Shown here: piece by piece, positions 1 to 9,658 of the stretch
Position numbering within the stretch: position 1 is the first letter of the stretch
Layout of the letters: the number at the start of each line of letters is the position of its first letter
The notes under the pieces: generated by a model
Seen by the model: the letters and a program-made list of their open reading frames with translations, nothing else
Told to the model about the DNA's origin: nothing
Databases searched by the model: none
Translations under genes and position numbers: made by a program
Origin: Tomitella biformata AHU 1821
GTDB lineage: Bacteria; Actinomycetota; Actinomycetes; Mycobacteriales; Mycobacteriaceae
Direction: 5' to 3'
NCBI RefSeq assembly: GCF_000524475.1
Contig: NZ_BAVQ01000080.1
Span: 1 to 64,000, forward strand
DNA: 64,000 nt

Positions 1-3
1 CGC

Positions 4-1041
4 TTAGCTGCCGCTGGGCAGGGAGACGTCGTAGTTTCCTTCGGCGCTCGTGATTTTCGACTCGATCTGCTTGACCTCGCCGCTTATCGTCGCGTCGCAG
101 GTGAATATGGCGTCCACCTCGACCTTGATGCCGGACGGGCAGGCCACGGTGCTGACATTCACGCCGGCCTTGTCCAACACGCCCATGACACCGTTCTGGA
201 CTGACTCTTGGTCCAGCACCGTCGTGGTGAAATACGTCGGGATCAACCACAGCACGATGACCGCGACGATGGCCGCCACCGCGACGACGCCGCCGATGAC
301 ACTGGCCCACAGCGTCGTCGACGGGGACTTCCTCGAGTCATCCCCGTCGGCCGCGGCGCTGGTCTCGGCCGCGGGGGCCCACTGGCTCTGCCCCTGGTAC
401 TGGTCGCCGTACTGCTGCTGGCCGTACTGCGGCTGCTGGCCGTACTGCGGTTGCTGACCGTACTGCTGCTGGCCGTACTGCGCTGCGGCCGGCTGGCTCT
501 CGGGCTGTGCCGGCACATCAGCGACCGCCGGCATCACGGACGTGGCCGGTGTCTGCTCGGCGGGCGCCTGCTCCTGCCCGTAGGACTGTTGCTGATAGTC
601 GGGCTGCCCGTACTGAGGCTGCTGGTAGGGCTGGGCCTGCTGCCCATACTGCGCCTGCTGATACTGCTGATGCTGCGGATCCTGGTACTGGGGCTGCGGT
701 GGCTGCTGGTATTGCGGCTGCTGATACTGCTGCTGATACCGGGGATCCTGGTATTGCGGCTGCTGATACTGCGGATTCTGGTACTGGGGATCCTGGTACT
801 GGGGCTGCTGCGGAGCCTGCTGTCCATACGCGGGCTGCCCGTATTGCGGCTGCCCGTACGGCTGTTGCTGATACTGGGGCTGCTGGTATTGCGGCGCTGC
901 AGGCTGCTGGCTGGCGGCGGGGTCGGCGGGGCCCGGTGCGTCGTCGATCTCTGCCGGGGTCTCCGCGGCCGCGATGGGCTCGCCAGCGGCGGGCGGGATC
1001 CACTGCTGCTGCGGATCGTGCGGCTCGTTCGGACTGCCCAT
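4..1041 (-). CDS. DUF4333-type membrane protein with long Gln/Tyr/Pro-rich N-terminus
   Basis: Predicted 345-aa membrane protein of unknown function. Residues about 50-215 are low-complexity, built from YQQPQ, YGQPQ and YQDPQ units. A single membrane segment follows at about 245-270 (LWASVIGGVVAVAAIVAVIV). The last ~75 residues resemble the extracytoplasmic DUF4333 domain, with its two conserved cysteines (VACPSG and FTCDAT) that probably form a disulfide. The topology would place the Q/Y-rich part in the cytoplasm and DUF4333 outside. The start is supported by GGGGAG just upstream of the ATG. It is the first gene of the window and on the same strand as helY, but 128 bases separate them, so it may be transcribed alone. 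Confidence 0.8.
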   Translation of the reverse strand: MGSPNEPHDPQQQWIPPAAGEPIAAAETPAEIDDAPGPADPAASQQPAAPQYQQPQYQQQPYGQPQYGQPAYGQQAPQQPQYQDPQYQNPQYQQPQYQDPRYQQQYQQPQYQQPPQPQYQDPQHQQYQQAQYGQQAQPYQQPQYGQPDYQQQSYGQEQAPAEQTPATSVMPAVADVPAQPESQPAAAQYGQQQYGQQPQYGQQPQYGQQQYGDQYQGQSQWAPAAETSAAADGDDSRKSPSTTLWASVIGGVVAVAAIVAVIVLWLIPTYFTTTVLDQESVQNGVMGVLDKAGVNVSTVACPSGIKVEVDAIFTCDATISGEVKQIESKITSAEGNYDVSLPSGS

Positions 1042-1169
1042 TTCTTCTCCCCATCAACTTTGTGCATTGCGGCGCCGACTAATCCTGCGTCACTACGCCT
1101 ACCTTTGCTGAACAACCTAGCGGGCGGGCCCACCAGCGCCGCGTCGACACCGCCGATACCGGGTCACGA

Positions 1170-3932
1170 TCACACCGCGTCGATGGCGACCACGCCTCGG
1201 CGGATCGCGGCGATCGCCGCGCTGGCATTGCGCTTGAGCGTCTTATCTGCGGAGATCGTGTGAATCTGGTCGAGCAGGTCGATCACCTGACGGCACCAGC
1301 GGACGAAGTCGCCCGCAGAAAGGGCTTTGCCCTCGTCGCCGGCGGCGTAGAGCACGTCCACCAGCGGCTCGTCTGTGGCCCACCGGTAGATCGCCGAGGC
1401 GAATCCCGCGTCGGGCTCCCGGGTGTGCGACAGGCGATGTCGGGTCTCCGCCGAGCGGACCTGCAGCCAGAGCCGGTTGATCTCCCCCAGCCCCCGCCGG
1501 ATCCCATCGGTGTCCGCCACCGAGGGGGCGCTCGTCGCGCGCCGGGACTCGTAGACCAGCGCGGACACCACCGCGGCCAACTCGGCGGGTGGCAGGCCCT
1601 CGAATGCGCCCAGGCGCAGCGACTCCGCCACCACTAGCGCGCTCTCGGAGTACAGCCCACCGAGCATCAGGCCGGCGTCGGTCACCGTCTCTGTGCCCTC
1701 GACCACTTCGAGGTATTCGAGCTCGGTGAGCAGCGCCAGGATGCGGTCGAACCCGCGGACCAGGGAATGGGAGGTGGCAGAGCGCTTCTGCCGCAGATTG
1801 TCCGTCTCGCGGTAGAGCCGGAAGTAGCGCTCGCCCCACCGACTGTGGTCGTGGAGCTCGGGGCAGCTGTGGCAGGGGTGGGCTGTGAGCTCCCGGCGCA
1901 GGCCAGCCAGCTCGGAGTCCTTGCGCGCAGGTGACTTCGTCTTGTGCGGGGCCTTCCGCGGCGGCTTGAGACCGGAACTGCGCAGTGTCTCCGCGAGCTC
2001 GCGGCGCGTGTGCGGCGAGCGGTGGTCGAGTCGGCGGGGCAGGCGGATGGAGCCCAAGACCTTGACGGAACCGCGGAAGTCGTCTGCGGCGACCTGGCCG
2101 GCCCACCGATCCTCGTTGAGGACCAGTGGCCGGGGATCCGAGCGATCCAGATCGGGTTCCAGCACCACAGCGAGGCCGGACCTGCGCCCGGAGGTGACGG
2201 CGATGACATCCCCATGCCGCAACCGCGACAGGGCCTGGACGGTCTCCGCGCGACGCTCCTCGCGAGTCTGGCGCTCCAGTGCCCGCTCCCGGGTCTTGAT
2301 GCGGTCCCGCAGCTCGGCGTACTCCACAAAATCGCCGAGATGGCAGTCCAGATGCTCCCGATAGCCCTCGAGAGCTTCAGTGTTGCGATCGATCTTCTGG
2401 GCCAGCCCCACCACGGAGCGGTCCGACTGGAATTGCGCGAACGACCTCTCGATTAGAGTGCGCGCGGCGTCCGAGCCGAGTCGGCGGACCAGGTTGATAC
2501 TCATGTTGTAGGCGGGCTGGAACGAGCTGCGCAGCGGATAGGTCCGCGTCGAGGCCAGCCCGGCCACCGCGGTGATATCCATGGCGGGCTGCCACAGCAC
2601 GACGGCGTGGCCCTCCACGTCGATCCCACGACGTCCAGCCCGCCCGGTGAGCTGGGTGTACTCCCCCGGCGTCAGGTCCGCGTGGGTCTCGCCGTTGTAC
2701 TTGACCAGGCGCTCCAGCACGACGGTGCGCGCCGGCATATTGATACCCAGCGCGAGCGTCTCGGTGGCGAACACGGCGCGGACGAGGCCCTTGAGGAAAA
2801 GCTCCTCGACCGTGTGCCGGAACAGCGGGAGCATGCCGGCGTGGTGCGCCGCGAATCCTCGCTCCAGCGATTCGCGCCAGCTGTCATAGCCCAGCACCGG
2901 CCGGTCCGCCTTGGGCAGATCCGCGGTGTGGCGGTGGATGACCTCGCGGATCTCCTCGACCTGCGCAGGCGTCGTCAACCGCAGGCCCGAGCGCAGGCAC
3001 TGGTTGAGGGCGCCGTCGCAGCCCGCGCGGCTGAAGATGAACGTGATCGCCGGCAGCAGACCCGCGTCGTCGAGGTTGGCGATGACCTGTGGGCGGGGCA
3101 GCGGCCGGAAGCTGCCACCGCCGCCGTGATAGCCCCCATGGCTGCCGCCACCGCGACCCCCGCCGCGGCCGCCGCGTTCGAACTCCGACCAGCTCTCGTC
3201 GGCCAGCTTCTTCTTCACATAGTGCTGCAGATCTTGGGCGACGACGGCCCCGCGCCCTGACCGCCCCGGGGTGTCGGCGAACATCCCGAAGATGCGGGGG
3301 CCCACCATCACGTGTTGGTACAGCGGCACAGGACGATGCTCGTCGACGACAATCGTCGTGTCGCCGCGCACGGTCTGCATCCACGCGCCGAACTCCTCGG
3401 CGTTGCTGACCGTCGCGGACAGGCTCGCCACCCGCACCTCCTGGGGGAGGTTGAGGATGACTTCCTCCCACACGGCGCCGCGCGAGCGGTCGGCCAGGTA
3501 GTGCACCTCGTCCATCACGACGTGGGACAGACCTCGCAGCGCCGGCGAGTCCGCGTACAGCATGTTGCGCAGGACCTCGGTGGTCATCACGAGGATCGGT
3601 GCATGCGAGTTCACGCTCTGATCGCCGGTGAGCAGGCCAACGGCATCCGTCCCGTGCCGATCACACAGGTCCGAGTACTTCTGGTTGCTCAGGGCCTTGA
3701 TCGGGGTGGTGTAGAAGCACTTCCCCCCGGATTCCAGTGCGAGGTGCACAGCGAACTCCCCCACCACCGTCTTGCCGGATCCGGTGGGCGCGCATACCAA
3801 CACACCTGATCCCGCGGCCAGGGCGTTGCACGCCCGGATCTGGAAGGGGTCGAGTGTGAAATCCAAGCCCGTTGCGAAGGCCAGCAGCGTGTCCGCCTGC
3901 TCCGGTGTGGCTTCAGCGGTCGCATCCACCAT
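1170..3932 (-). CDS. helY: Ski2/Mtr4-like DEAD/DEVH-box RNA helicase HelY
   Basis: ATP-dependent RNA helicase of the actinobacterial HelY family, about 920 aa, presumably acting in RNA turnover. The Walker A motif APTGSGKT, the motif II sequence MDEVHYL, the SATVSN motif III and the helicase C domain (TLALGINMPARTVV, QLTGRAGRRG) are all present. The C-terminal half carries the Ski2-like DSHCT region. A glycine/arginine-rich linker (around residues 300-320 of the chosen frame) splits the two RecA domains, as in other HelY proteins. I chose the ATG at 3932 because its GAGG ribosome site overlaps the tatC stop codon. An upstream in-frame extension to 4070 would lie inside tatC and looks non-coding. 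It follows tatA-tatC on the same strand and is probably co-transcribed with tatC. Confidence 0.93.
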   Translation of the reverse strand: MVDATAEATPEQADTLLAFATGLDFTLDPFQIRACNALAAGSGVLVCAPTGSGKTVVGEFAVHLALESGGKCFYTTPIKALSNQKYSDLCDRHGTDAVGLLTGDQSVNSHAPILVMTTEVLRNMLYADSPALRGLSHVVMDEVHYLADRSRGAVWEEVILNLPQEVRVASLSATVSNAEEFGAWMQTVRGDTTIVVDEHRPVPLYQHVMVGPRIFGMFADTPGRSGRGAVVAQDLQHYVKKKLADESWSEFERGGRGGGRGGGSHGGYHGGGGSFRPLPRPQVIANLDDAGLLPAITFIFSRAGCDGALNQCLRSGLRLTTPAQVEEIREVIHRHTADLPKADRPVLGYDSWRESLERGFAAHHAGMLPLFRHTVEELFLKGLVRAVFATETLALGINMPARTVVLERLVKYNGETHADLTPGEYTQLTGRAGRRGIDVEGHAVVLWQPAMDITAVAGLASTRTYPLRSSFQPAYNMSINLVRRLGSDAARTLIERSFAQFQSDRSVVGLAQKIDRNTEALEGYREHLDCHLGDFVEYAELRDRIKTRERALERQTREERRAETVQALSRLRHGDVIAVTSGRRSGLAVVLEPDLDRSDPRPLVLNEDRWAGQVAADDFRGSVKVLGSIRLPRRLDHRSPHTRRELAETLRSSGLKPPRKAPHKTKSPARKDSELAGLRRELTAHPCHSCPELHDHSRWGERYFRLYRETDNLRQKRSATSHSLVRGFDRILALLTELEYLEVVEGTETVTDAGLMLGGLYSESALVVAESLRLGAFEGLPPAELAAVVSALVYESRRATSAPSVADTDGIRRGLGEINRLWLQVRSAETRHRLSHTREPDAGFASAIYRWATDEPLVDVLYAAGDEGKALSAGDFVRWCRQVIDLLDQIHTISADKTLKRNASAAIAAIRRGVVAIDAV

Positions 3933-3942
3933 GTTTATGGCC

Positions 3943-4914
3943 TCAGATCGTGTCGGTGTAGTCGGTACCGCGGTTAGGCGCAGCGACTGGGTTGGGGCTC
4001 TCCACCTGGGTGACCTGGTGGAACTCGTGCAACGGTTGGGGTGCGGAGATGGGGGCGGCGTGCTCGTCATCGACCTCCGCGGCGGCTTCCTTGCGGACCT
4101 TGGCGGCCTTGCGCTTATCGTGCAGCCGGGCCACCTGATTCGCGACCTCGCAGAGCACAGTCAAGGCCAGCGCGAGGGCCAGCATCGAGAACGGGTCCTG
4201 GCCTGGCGTCGCGATGGCGGCGAAGACGAACAGCGCGAAGATCATGCCGCGCCGCCAGCTCTTGATCTTCGCGTAGGGCAGCACGCCGGTCATGTTGAGC
4301 GCGACGATAAGCAGGGGGATCTCGAAGCTCACCCCGAAGATGATGAGCAGTTGGATGATGAAGCCGAAGTATTGGTCGCCGCTCAGTGCGGTGACCTGCA
4401 CATTATCGCCAACAGTCATCAGGAAGTGGAGGGCCTTGGTCACCACCAAGTAGGCCAGCACCGCGCCCGCGATGAACAGGAAGGAGGCGGCCAGCACGAA
4501 GGCGACGGCGAACCTGCGCTCCTGCTTGCGCAGGCCCGGGGTGATGAAACCCCACACTTGATAGAGCCACACAGGGCAGGCGAGAATCACGCCAGCGGTG
4601 AACGCGACCTTGAACCGCAGCAGGAACTGGTCGAACGGGCCGGTGGCGAGCAGCCGGCAGGCCTGGTCGTACGAGATATCGGCTCGGGAGCTCTCCGGCA
4701 ATGCGCAGTACGGGCCGCGGAGCAGCTCGCCGAGGCTTTCCAGCCCAAGAATGCGCTGCGAGTACCAGATGAACCCGACGATGGTGGTCAGCAAGATGGC
4801 GGCCACTGCGATAAGCAGCCGGGTTCGCAGTTCGTACAGATGCTCCGTCAGAGACATCGTGCCGTCGGGATTGGTGCGGCTTCTGCGTTTCCGAGGGTCC
4901 AGGGGTATGCGCAC
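3943..4914 (-). CDS. tatC: Sec-independent protein translocase subunit TatC
   Basis: Membrane receptor component of the twin-arginine translocase, which binds the RR signal peptide of folded export substrates. The protein has 323 aa. The N-terminal signature [14 protein letters not shown], the conserved [23 protein letters not shown] stretch region and six hydrophobic segments are typical of TatC. A polar tail of about 60 residues ([15 protein letters not shown] onwards) extends past the last membrane segment, as in many actinobacteria. tatA lies 76 bases upstream on the same strand and helY 10 bases downstream, so tatA-tatC-helY is a likely operon. Confidence 0.95.
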   Translation of the reverse strand: MRIPLDPRKRRSRTNPDGTMSLTEHLYELRTRLLIAVAAILLTTIVGFIWYSQRILGLESLGELLRGPYCALPESSRADISYDQACRLLATGPFDQFLLRFKVAFTAGVILACPVWLYQVWGFITPGLRKQERRFAVAFVLAASFLFIAGAVLAYLVVTKALHFLMTVGDNVQVTALSGDQYFGFIIQLLIIFGVSFEIPLLIVALNMTGVLPYAKIKSWRRGMIFALFVFAAIATPGQDPFSMLALALALTVLCEVANQVARLHDKRKAAKVRKEAAAEVDDEHAAPISAPQPLHEFHQVTQVESPNPVAAPNRGTDYTDTI

Positions 4915-4990
4915 GGTCAGACTCTAGTCAAACTCAACACGCCTCGACCCAGGCCCTGCCGATAGCAGGCCCGAATCTTGGCGTATGAGT

Positions 4991-5308
4991 TCAGCTGCCG
5001 GAGGTCTCGTTGGTCGACGGCACTGCCGGAGGAGCTACCACCTGGGGCGTCACAGCTTGGGGCGTCACAGCCTGGGGTGCGACGACCGGAGGAGTCACGG
5101 CGGCTGCAGGGAGCTGCGCCGGGGTCGCCGGTGCAGCGGCCTCCGGGGCGACCGGATTGTCGTCGCCGGACATCTCCTTGATCTCGCTCTTGAAGATGCG
5201 CAGCGAGCGGCCCACACCCCGGGCCGCGTCGGGCAGACGCTTGGAACCGAACAGCAGAATCAACGCAATCAGGACGATTGCCCAATGCCAGATACTCAAC
5301 GCACCCAT
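4991..5308 (-). CDS. tatA: Twin-arginine translocase subunit TatA
   Basis: Small pore-forming Tat subunit, 105 aa. The N-terminal membrane helix (IWHWAIVLIALILLFG), the hinge SKRLPDAARGVG and the amphipathic helix (RSLRIFKSEIKEM) are canonical. The acidic/charged part is followed by an unusual Ala/Pro/Val tail with tandem VTPQA/VAPQ units, encoded by near-identical 15-bp repeats around 5040-5090. It lies directly upstream of tatC. No tatB-like gene is seen here, which is usual because tatB lies elsewhere in Mycobacteriales. Confidence 0.94.
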   Translation of the reverse strand: MGALSIWHWAIVLIALILLFGSKRLPDAARGVGRSLRIFKSEIKEMSGDDNPVAPEAAAPATPAQLPAAAVTPPVVAPQAVTPQAVTPQVVAPPAVPSTNETSGS

Positions 5309-5398
5309 AACTACCCATCCTCCGAAGTCGAGTCGCGGCCCATACTACCGGAGATGCGCCGGGCCGAGTACAACCCGCGGGATTCGCAAGAGTTCACG

Positions 5399-6388
5399 CT
5401 AAGTGAGCAAAGATTCAGAGTCGGCATATGCCGCGCGGGCTGCCGCCGCGGCGTCCGTCAGGCGCGCAGACAACTCCGTGTCGCCGACAATGCTGACCTG
5501 CGATCCGAAGCCCAGCAGCAATCGCAGCAACCACTCCGGCGAGGCATACCGCAACGTGGCCTCGACGCCACCATCGTCGAACTCCGCATCGACCTCAAGA
5601 GCGTAGTACTCGAGGAGCCACGTGGACTCAGCTTCGATGCGCAGGCGCACGGTGGGCAGGTCCGCGTCGGGCTCGAAGATGCCACCATGGTCCGGGCTGG
5701 CCTCTGGGACGTCGACATGCGCCACGGCGGGCTCGGATAACTCCTCCGCGCTATAGATGCGGTCGAAGCGGAACAGTCGTAGACCCTCGGATTGGCGGCA
5801 CCAGGCCTCCAGATAGCTCTGTCCGTCGACCAGCCGTACCCGGATGGGGTCGGCCACCCTGTCGGTCAGGGCGTCACGGGTGGCCGAGTAGTAGTGCAGC
5901 CGCAGCGCATGGCGGTTCGACACCGCCGAGCGGACCGTCTCAGCAGCGGGATTGGCAGCCGCGGCGACCGCCTCGGCGGGGTCTGGGCTCGGCAAGTGCG
6001 CCGCAGCGGCCACACCCGTGGCCTGCTCGATCTTCGCGATGGCGCTCAGCGCGGCCGTGGGCTCGATGCTCGACGGCTGGTCCACGAGGATGCGCAGCGC
6101 CAACACCAGCGAGGTCGCCTCGAGAGAGGTCAGCCGCAGAGGCCGGTCGAATCCCGCCGTGAAGCTGACCTCGACGGAGTTCTCGGAGACAGACAGGTCG
6201 ATCAGGTCGCCACCCCGGTGCCCCGGCAGCCCACACATCCACAACAGGTCCAGGTCCTTGGTCAGCGCGTCGGTGCTAATGCCCATCTCCGCGGCGGCCT
6301 CAGTCAGGCTGATCCCGGGGTTGGCCTTGAAATACGGGACGAGGTTGAGCAATCGCAGCAGTCGCTGGGGGTGCCGAGGGCTGGTCAT
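5399..6388 (-). CDS. pafC: WYL-domain transcriptional regulator PafC
   Basis: Second subunit of the PafBC regulator, which in mycobacteria activates many LexA/RecA-independent DNA-damage genes. The protein is about 329 aa. It has an N-terminal winged helix-turn-helix (RLLRLLNLVPYFKANPGISL...AAAEMGISTDALTKDL) and a central WYL domain (RHALRLHYYSATRDAL...VDGQSYLEAWCR), followed by the WCX C-terminal extension. The ATG at 6388 was chosen because it overlaps the pafB stop codon by 4 bases (ATGA), which shows translational coupling. Any upstream extension would lie inside pafB. Probably forms a heterodimer with PafB. Confidence 0.92.
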   Translation of the reverse strand: MTSPRHPQRLLRLLNLVPYFKANPGISLTEAAAEMGISTDALTKDLDLLWMCGLPGHRGGDLIDLSVSENSVEVSFTAGFDRPLRLTSLEATSLVLALRILVDQPSSIEPTAALSAIAKIEQATGVAAAAHLPSPDPAEAVAAAANPAAETVRSAVSNRHALRLHYYSATRDALTDRVADPIRVRLVDGQSYLEAWCRQSEGLRLFRFDRIYSAEELSEPAVAHVDVPEASPDHGGIFEPDADLPTVRLRIEAESTWLLEYYALEVDAEFDDGGVEATLRYASPEWLLRLLLGFGSQVSIVGDTELSARLTDAAAAARAAYADSESLLT

Positions 6389-7386
6389 GGGCGCTCCTCG
6401 GTGGCGATAGTGGTGGTGGGCTCGAGGCGGTCGAGGACCGCGGCGCGCAGTCTGGACGGCGCCAGCGCGATAGCGTCGACGCCGTAGCTGGCGATGGTGC
6501 GGGTCGCTTGCTCCCACGAGTCGACGGGCACCTCCAGGATTGAACCGGGCCGGCCGCCCATGTCCAGCTCCACCTTCACCGCGCCGATCCTGCGCAGCTC
6601 ATGGACGCGGCCCGCCGCGACCCACACCGTGGCCAAGGCATTGACCGAGGGCGCGACTGCCGCCGCCTCGGCGACAATGGCGCGGGGGTCCACGCCGGCG
6701 GGCACCTTCACCGCGCCGGCGCGGCCCGTGGATGTGACGGGGCCGACGATGCGCGAGAGGCGGAACGTGCGCGTCGCCTCACGGTCGCGGTCATGGCCCA
6801 CCACATACCACCGGCCCGAGTGCGTGACGACGGCCCACGGCTCTAGTCGGCGCACTTGCGCGGCGCCGCGGCCCGAGGCCCGGTGGGAGAAGGTGACGAC
6901 GCGACCAGACTCCACGGCGGTGAGCATCCCCGCCAGCGCGGGCTCCGAGCCACGAGACCCGGTCCCGCCGGAGTAGATGGAGGTCAGCGCGTCCTCGCCG
7001 TCGACCTGGATACCGGCGGCGCGCAGCTTGAGCAGTGCGGACTGGGTGGAGGTGGTGAACTCCGGGGACTCCCACAACTGAGCGGCGACGGCCACCGCGG
7101 CGGACTCGGCCGGGGTGAAATCGATCTCCGGCAGCTCATACGCGTCCGGCGAGATGCGGTACCCCTCGACCTCCGAGGTCCAGGACGGCTTGCTGGTCTC
7201 CAGCGGGATGCCGAGATCCCGCAAGTCGTTCTTGTCGCGCTCGAACATCCGGCTGAACGCGCCGTCCGACTTGGAGTCCTGGTAGCCGGTCACCGTCGCC
7301 CGAATTTTGGACGCCGGCACAAACTGTCGACTGGCCAGGAGGCAAATCACCAGGTTCACCAGCCGTTCCGCTCTGTTCACCGTCAC
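6385..7386 (-). CDS. pafB: WYL-domain transcriptional regulator PafB
   Basis: First subunit of the PafBC DNA-damage regulator, 333 aa. The N-terminus (RAERLVNLVICLLASRQFV, FSRMFERDKNDLRDLGIPLE) is the winged-helix domain typical of PafB. The WYL domain is visible as VVTFSHRASGRGAAQVRRLEPWAVV and GRWYVVGHDRDREATRTFRL. A GTG start at 7386 gives the usual length. It lies 71 bases downstream of pafA on the same strand and overlaps pafC by 4 bases, the conserved pafA-pafB-pafC arrangement. Confidence 0.93.
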   Translation of the reverse strand: MTVNRAERLVNLVICLLASRQFVPASKIRATVTGYQDSKSDGAFSRMFERDKNDLRDLGIPLETSKPSWTSEVEGYRISPDAYELPEIDFTPAESAAVAVAAQLWESPEFTTSTQSALLKLRAAGIQVDGEDALTSIYSGGTGSRGSEPALAGMLTAVESGRVVTFSHRASGRGAAQVRRLEPWAVVTHSGRWYVVGHDRDREATRTFRLSRIVGPVTSTGRAGAVKVPAGVDPRAIVAEAAAVAPSVNALATVWVAAGRVHELRRIGAVKVELDMGGRPGSILEVPVDSWEQATRTIASYGVDAIALAPSRLRAAVLDRLEPTTTIATEERP

Positions 7387-7457
7387 GGCAGCAGCCTAGT
7401 GGAGCGCACCCCGCGGGCAGGCCATGACGCGCCCAGCGCGTCGGCACTCCCCCACAG

Positions 7458-8816
7458 TCACATGGACTGGATGAGCCGCTCGACCCGCTCGTCCACGGCG
7501 AGGAACGGGTCCTTGCAGAGCACGGTGCGTTGAGCTTGGTCGTTGATCTTCAGATGCACCCAGTCCACCGTGAAATCGCGGCCCGCCTCTTGGGCCGCGG
7601 TGATGAACTCGCCGCGGAGGCGGGCCCGTGTCGTCTGCGGTGGCGTCTCCACGGCCGTGGCCACGTCGACGGGGTCGGTCAGCCGCAGCGCCAAGCCCTT
7701 ACGCTCGAGCAGGTCGAAGACTCCGCGTCCGCGTTTGATGTCGTGATAGGCCAAGTCCAGCTGCGCGATCTTCGGATCGGATAACTCCAGGCTCTGGCGG
7801 TCCTGATAACGCTGGAACAGCTTGCGCTTGATCACCCAGTCGATCTCGGTGTCTACGGCGGAGAAGTCGTCGGACTCCACCGCGTCGAGCATCCGGCCCC
7901 ACAGGTCTACCACCTCGTCCAGCTCGGCGCTGGGCTCGCGCTGGGCCAGGTGCTGGACGGCCCTCTCGTAGTAATGCCGCTGCACGTCGAGGGCGCTCGC
8001 CTGCTTGCCGCCGGCCAGCCGGACCTGGTGCTTGCCGGTGGGGTCGTGGCTGATCTCGCGGATTGCGCGGATGGGGTTGTCGAGGGAGAAATCCCGGAAC
8101 GGGGTGCCCGCCTCGATCATCTCCAGCACGAGCATCGCGCTGCCGACCTTGAGCCGGGTCGTCGCCTCGGACATATTCGAGTCGCCGACGATCACGTGCA
8201 GGCGCCGGTACTTCTCGGCGTCGGCGTGCGGCTCGTCGCGGGTGTTGATGATCGGCCGGGACCTGGTGGTGGCCGAGGAGACGCCCTCCCAGATGTGCTC
8301 GGCCCGCTGGCTCAGACAGAAGGACGCGGACTTCGGCGTCTGCAGGATCTTGCCCGCGCCGCAGATCAGTTGCCGGGTGACGAGGAACGGCAGCAACACG
8401 TCAGAGATCCGGGAGAACTCCCCCGCCCTCGCGACCAGGAAATTCTCATGGCAGCCGTAGGAGTTGCCCGCCGAGTCGGTGTTGTTCTTGAACAGGTAGA
8501 CGTCGCCGCCGATACCCTCGGCCTCGAGCCGCTCCTCCGCGTCGACGAGCAACTGCTCCAGGATAAGCTCCCCCGCGCGATCGTGGGTGATCAACTGGTT
8601 GAGGCTGTCGCATTCCGCCGTCGCGTACTCGGGGTGGGAGCCAACGTCGAGATAGAGACGGGAGCCGTTGCGCAGGAACACGTTAGAGCTCCTGCCCCAC
8701 GACACCACCCGCCGGAACAGATACCTCGCGACCTCGTCGGGGCTCAGCCGACGATGGCCTTGGAACGTACAGGTGACCCCGTACTCGGTCTCGATACCCA
8801 TGATCCGTCGCTGCAC
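7458..8816 (-). CDS. pafA: Pup--protein ligase PafA
   Basis: Ligates the C-terminal glutamate of Pup to lysines of target proteins and so marks them for the proteasome. It belongs to the carboxylate-amine ligase (glutamine-synthetase-like) fold. The chosen GTG start at 8816 gives [16 protein letters not shown] and 452 aa, the same as mycobacterial PafA as I remember it. The catalytic N-terminal strand (GIETEYG), the nucleotide/metal loop [42 protein letters not shown] and the C-terminal [11 protein letters not shown] motif are all conserved. It follows prcA by 80 bases and leads into pafB. Confidence 0.96.
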   Translation of the reverse strand: MQRRIMGIETEYGVTCTFQGHRRLSPDEVARYLFRRVVSWGRSSNVFLRNGSRLYLDVGSHPEYATAECDSLNQLITHDRAGELILEQLLVDAEERLEAEGIGGDVYLFKNNTDSAGNSYGCHENFLVARAGEFSRISDVLLPFLVTRQLICGAGKILQTPKSASFCLSQRAEHIWEGVSSATTRSRPIINTRDEPHADAEKYRRLHVIVGDSNMSEATTRLKVGSAMLVLEMIEAGTPFRDFSLDNPIRAIREISHDPTGKHQVRLAGGKQASALDVQRHYYERAVQHLAQREPSAELDEVVDLWGRMLDAVESDDFSAVDTEIDWVIKRKLFQRYQDRQSLELSDPKIAQLDLAYHDIKRGRGVFDLLERKGLALRLTDPVDVATAVETPPQTTRARLRGEFITAAQEAGRDFTVDWVHLKINDQAQRTVLCKDPFLAVDERVERLIQSM

Positions 8817-8896
8817 GGTTTCGACACTACCGCGAGTGCGCGGCACCGGCGTGCTTTCGCGTCGGTCAGACTCGTGAAATGCCCGCTGCCGGTGGG

Positions 8897-9652
8897 TTAT
8901 TCCTCGGCCGGCACCGGGTCTGTGGCGGCGGGAGCCGTGGGGGGCTCAGGCATAATCCCCGCCAACTCCGCGCCGGCGATCCGGCGGAACGCGCGCCGCG
9001 GCCGGCCCTGCTCGAGCACCGCGACCTCGATCATGTCGACGTCCAACACCCGGGGGTCGGGTTTGGCGGTGTCCACCGTCCCTTTCTCCAATGCCTGCAC
9101 CGCGGTGCCGAGCGCATCTCCCAGCGCCATGTCCGCGCGATAGGTGTCACGCAGCAGCACAGAGATCGGCTCGGTGGCGCCGCCCATGACGATGAAGGTG
9201 GACTCGTCGATGATCGAGCCGTCATAGGTGATCCGGTAGAGCTGGGCTGGTGCCGCGCTGCCCGGCTGCGCCACCTCGGCCACACAGATCTCCACCTCAT
9301 AGGGTTTGGGCTGCTCGGTGAAGAACGTGCCGAGGGTTTGCGCGTAGGCGTTCGCCAGCGACCGGCCCGTCACATCCCGCCGGTCATAGGAGTATCCGCG
9401 CATATCCGCGTGCATGATGCCGGCGCGACGCAGGTTCTCGAACTCGTTGTACTTGCCCACGGCGGCGAAGCCGAGCCGGTCATAGAGCTCGCTCACCTTG
9501 TGCAGCGCCTTGGAGTGGTTCTCCGCGACCAAGAGCACGCCGTCGGCGTACGTCAGGGCGACCACGCTGCGGCCCCGGGCAATGCCCTTGCGGGCCAACT
9601 CCGAGCGGTCCCGCATGATCTGCTCGGCAGAGGCGTAGTACGGCATCGTCAT
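8897..9652 (-). CDS. prcA: 20S proteasome alpha subunit PrcA
   Basis: Alpha subunit of the bacterial 20S core particle, 251 aa. It forms the outer heptameric rings and gates substrate entry. The N-terminal sequence ([32 protein letters not shown]) contains the gate and the H0 helix, and the [22 protein letters not shown] and [11 protein letters not shown]-like motifs are diagnostic. It lacks a catalytic N-terminal threonine, as expected for alpha. The ATG lies 6 bases after the prcB stop codon, so it is in the pup-prcB-prcA operon. Confidence 0.96.
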   Translation of the reverse strand: MTMPYYASAEQIMRDRSELARKGIARGRSVVALTYADGVLLVAENHSKALHKVSELYDRLGFAAVGKYNEFENLRRAGIMHADMRGYSYDRRDVTGRSLANAYAQTLGTFFTEQPKPYEVEICVAEVAQPGSAAPAQLYRITYDGSIIDESTFIVMGGATEPISVLLRDTYRADMALGDALGTAVQALEKGTVDTAKPDPRVLDVDMIEVAVLEQGRPRRAFRRIAGAELAGIMPEPPTAPAATDPVPAEE

Positions 9653-9658
9653 CGGTGA

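Noticed and set aside
370-900. CRISPR-like or satellite repeat
   Set aside because: The repeats are short, irregular and in frame with a Gln/Tyr-rich protein. There are no spacers of constant length.
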